A stretch of DNA of 9,094 nucleotides from positions 1 through 9,094 of the forward strand of contig JAGHSP010000382.1 of assembly GCA_018065815.1 (NCBI GenBank), read 5' to 3'. Position 1 is the first letter of the stretch. Every line of letters begins with the position of its first letter. Position numbers and translations under genes: made by a program. The stretch is from Candidatus Sodaliphilus limicaballi. GTDB taxonomy: Bacteria; Bacteroidota; Bacteroidia; Bacteroidales; Muribaculaceae. The notes under the pieces are model-generated. The model had not been told where the DNA came from and made no database searches. It saw nothing but the letters and a program-made list of their open reading frames with translations. Shown piece by piece: positions 8,003 through 9,094 of this stretch.

Positions 8003-8914
8003 ATGGAAAATTATATCGTAGGATTGGGAGAAATCCTCTTTGATTATCTTCCCGAGGGTAAAAAACTGGGCGGTGCGCCTGCCAATTTTGCTTATCATGC
8101 AAGTCAGTTTGGACTCAATGGTATTGCAGTATCGGCAATTGGCAATGATGAGAACGGCAACGAGATTAAGGAAATACTCAAAAAACAGGGTGCAAATAAT
8201 CATCTGGAAGTAGTTGAATACCCCACTGGTACAGTACAAGTGACCCTCTCGGGCAATGGTATTCCACAATATGATATCTGCTTGGGAGTTGCCTATGACA
8301 ACATCCCCTGGACCCCTGCAATCGAGGAAATTGCACGCAACTCACGCGCAGTGTGCTTTGGCTCGCTGGCTCAACGCACAGCCGTAACACGCGAGACAGT
8401 GCAAAAATTCCTTGACACAATGCCTGCACTGGGCACTCTCAAGGTTTTTGACATCAATCTGCGCCAGCAGTGGTATTCTAAAGAAATTATTGAGGAGTCA
8501 TTGAACCGTTGCAATGTTTTGAAGCTCAATGACGAGGAGATAAGCACTGTGGCTAAATTGCTGGGGCTGGGCGACGTAGCAGTTCCCACCGACGATCAAC
8601 CACTGCAATTGGTTGACGTTGAGGATCAGTGTCGTGCCATCATGCGTAACTATGACTTGCAAATGGTTATCCTGACATGTGGCATCAATGGCTCGTTTGT
8701 CTTCCATGCCGATGGTGTTTCGTTCCAAGACACCCCTCATGTCGAGGTTGCCGACACCGTTGGTGCAGGCGACTCGTTCACAGGGTCATTTGTGGCATGT
8801 GTCCTCAAGGGTAAACCAATTGCCGAGGCTCACAAAACAGCCGTACTGGTTTCGGCATACGTTTGCTCACAAAATGGTGCAATGCCCGAGATTCCTACCG
8901 AGTTAACTAAGTAA
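8003..8914 (+). CDS. PfkB-family carbohydrate kinase, probable fructokinase
   Basis: The predicted reaction is ATP-dependent phosphorylation of fructose to fructose-6-phosphate in the cytoplasm (EC 2.7.1.4). At 303 residues it has the normal PfkB length. The N terminus GLGEILFDYLPEGKKLGGAPANFAYH style is typical of fructokinases, with the sugar-contacting Asp14 and PfkB signature 1 in GGAPANFAYHASQFG (23-37). Signature 2, DTVGAGDSFTGSF (251-263), contains the anion hole and catalytic base Asp257. KLNDEE (174-179) is the usual nucleotide-side motif. It is the last gene of the unit, 8 bp after the permease, and a terminator follows 31 bp downstream. Ribokinase or 2-keto-3-deoxygluconate kinase activity is possible in this superfamily, but the GH32 neighbour argues for fructose. 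Confidence 0.9.
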   Translation: MENYIVGLGEILFDYLPEGKKLGGAPANFAYHASQFGLNGIAVSAIGNDENGNEIKEILKKQGANNHLEVVEYPTGTVQVTLSGNGIPQYDICLGVAYDNIPWTPAIEEIARNSRAVCFGSLAQRTAVTRETVQKFLDTMPALGTLKVFDINLRQQWYSKEIIEESLNRCNVLKLNDEEISTVAKLLGLGDVAVPTDDQPLQLVDVEDQCRAIMRNYDLQMVILTCGINGSFVFHADGVSFQDTPHVEVADTVGAGDSFTGSFVACVLKGKPIAEAHKTAVLVSAYVCSQNGAMPEIPTELTK

Positions 8915-8944
8915 TCGTCCTCCCCCACATTAGGGAATAATACT

Positions 8945-8988
8945 ATCCACCTATATGGTTTTCGAGTCCATATAGGTAGATTTGTTTT
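8945..8988 (+). terminator. Rho-independent-type terminator after the fructokinase gene
   Basis: ACCTATATGG (8949-8958) pairs perfectly with CCATATAGGT (8968-8977) around a 9-nt loop. After one C-A mismatch, three further pairs (8945-8947 with 8979-8981) extend the stem. The T-rich tail TTTGTTTT at 8981-8988 follows directly. The stem is 31 bp beyond the stop codon and should end the GH32-permease-kinase transcript. Confidence 0.8.
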
Positions 8989-9094
8989 AAAAAACGTTAA
9001 ATAATGATTAATTTGATAGATAGTATCGGCTTTTTACTGATTTTTTTCTTAATTTTGACATTTAAAATTATATATCTTATTGCATACGTAAGAT
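8989..9094. other. AT-rich intergenic end of window, no gene recognised
   Basis: This stretch is very AT-rich, with T runs at about 9031-9035 and 9041-9047. No open frame in it looks like a gene start. TAATTTTG at 9050-9057 fits the -7 consensus TAnnTTTG, but no -33 element lies at the right distance and the composition makes chance matches likely. A 6-bp inverted repeat, ATCTTA (9074-9079) and TAAGAT (9089-9094), runs into the window edge. The region may hold the upstream control sequence of the next gene. Confidence 0.4.

Noticed and set aside
7791..8102. 103-codon - strand open frame spanning the permease-kinase junction
   Set aside because: It overlaps the 3' end of the permease and the 5' end of the kinase, both well supported on the + strand, and its His/Cys-rich translation matches no family.
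8920..8936. CCC/GGG pairing just after the fructokinase stop as an additional terminator
   Set aside because: Only about three base pairs form, with no T tract; the hairpin at 8945-8988 is far stronger.
9050..9057. TAATTTTG as a promoter for a following gene
   Set aside because: It matches the -7 consensus, but no -33 element stands about 20 bp upstream, and in such AT-rich DNA the match is expected by chance. It is kept only as a note in the intergenic entry.

Overview
The window holds most of a fructan or fructo-oligosaccharide utilisation locus from a Bacteroidota bacterium, probably order Bacteroidales (Prevotellaceae/Muribaculaceae-like; the genus cannot be fixed from sequence alone). 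Three things point this way: a SusC/SusD outer-membrane pair, promoter elements of the Bacteroides type (TAnnTTTG), and A-rich leaders in place of Shine-Dalgarno sites. Five genes, all on the + strand, fill about 96% of the window.

Layout: bases 1-60 carry a partial promoter and leader. A SusC-like TonB-dependent transporter (61-3132) is followed 3 bp later by a SusD-like lipoprotein (annotated start 3136, more likely 3160; end 4995). The 122-bp gap that follows holds a 20-bp-stem hairpin (5009-5051) and then a predicted promoter (5067-5098), whose -7 box sits inside a perfect 8-bp inverted repeat. Next comes a tightly packed unit of a secreted GH32 fructosidase (5118-6824), an MFS sugar permease (6831-7994) and a PfkB-family fructokinase (8003-8914), with gaps of 6 and 8 bp. 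A terminator hairpin lies at 8945-8988. The last ~105 bases are AT-rich with no recognisable gene.

Proposed pathway (inferred from the families): SusCD captures and imports beta-fructan fragments across the outer membrane. The GH32 enzyme releases fructose in the periplasm. The permease carries fructose across the inner membrane and the kinase makes fructose-6-phosphate for glycolysis. The order matches the logic of the known Bacteroides thetaiotaomicron levan locus. Within this window, however, there is no surface glycan-binding lipoprotein between susD and the hydrolase, no lipid-anchored endo-fructanase and no sensor/regulator gene.

I found no sign of a wholly new system. The most interesting part is the structured intergenic region between susD and the GH32 gene. 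There are no tRNA or rRNA genes, CRISPR arrays, insertion sequences, frameshifts or broken genes that I can support.
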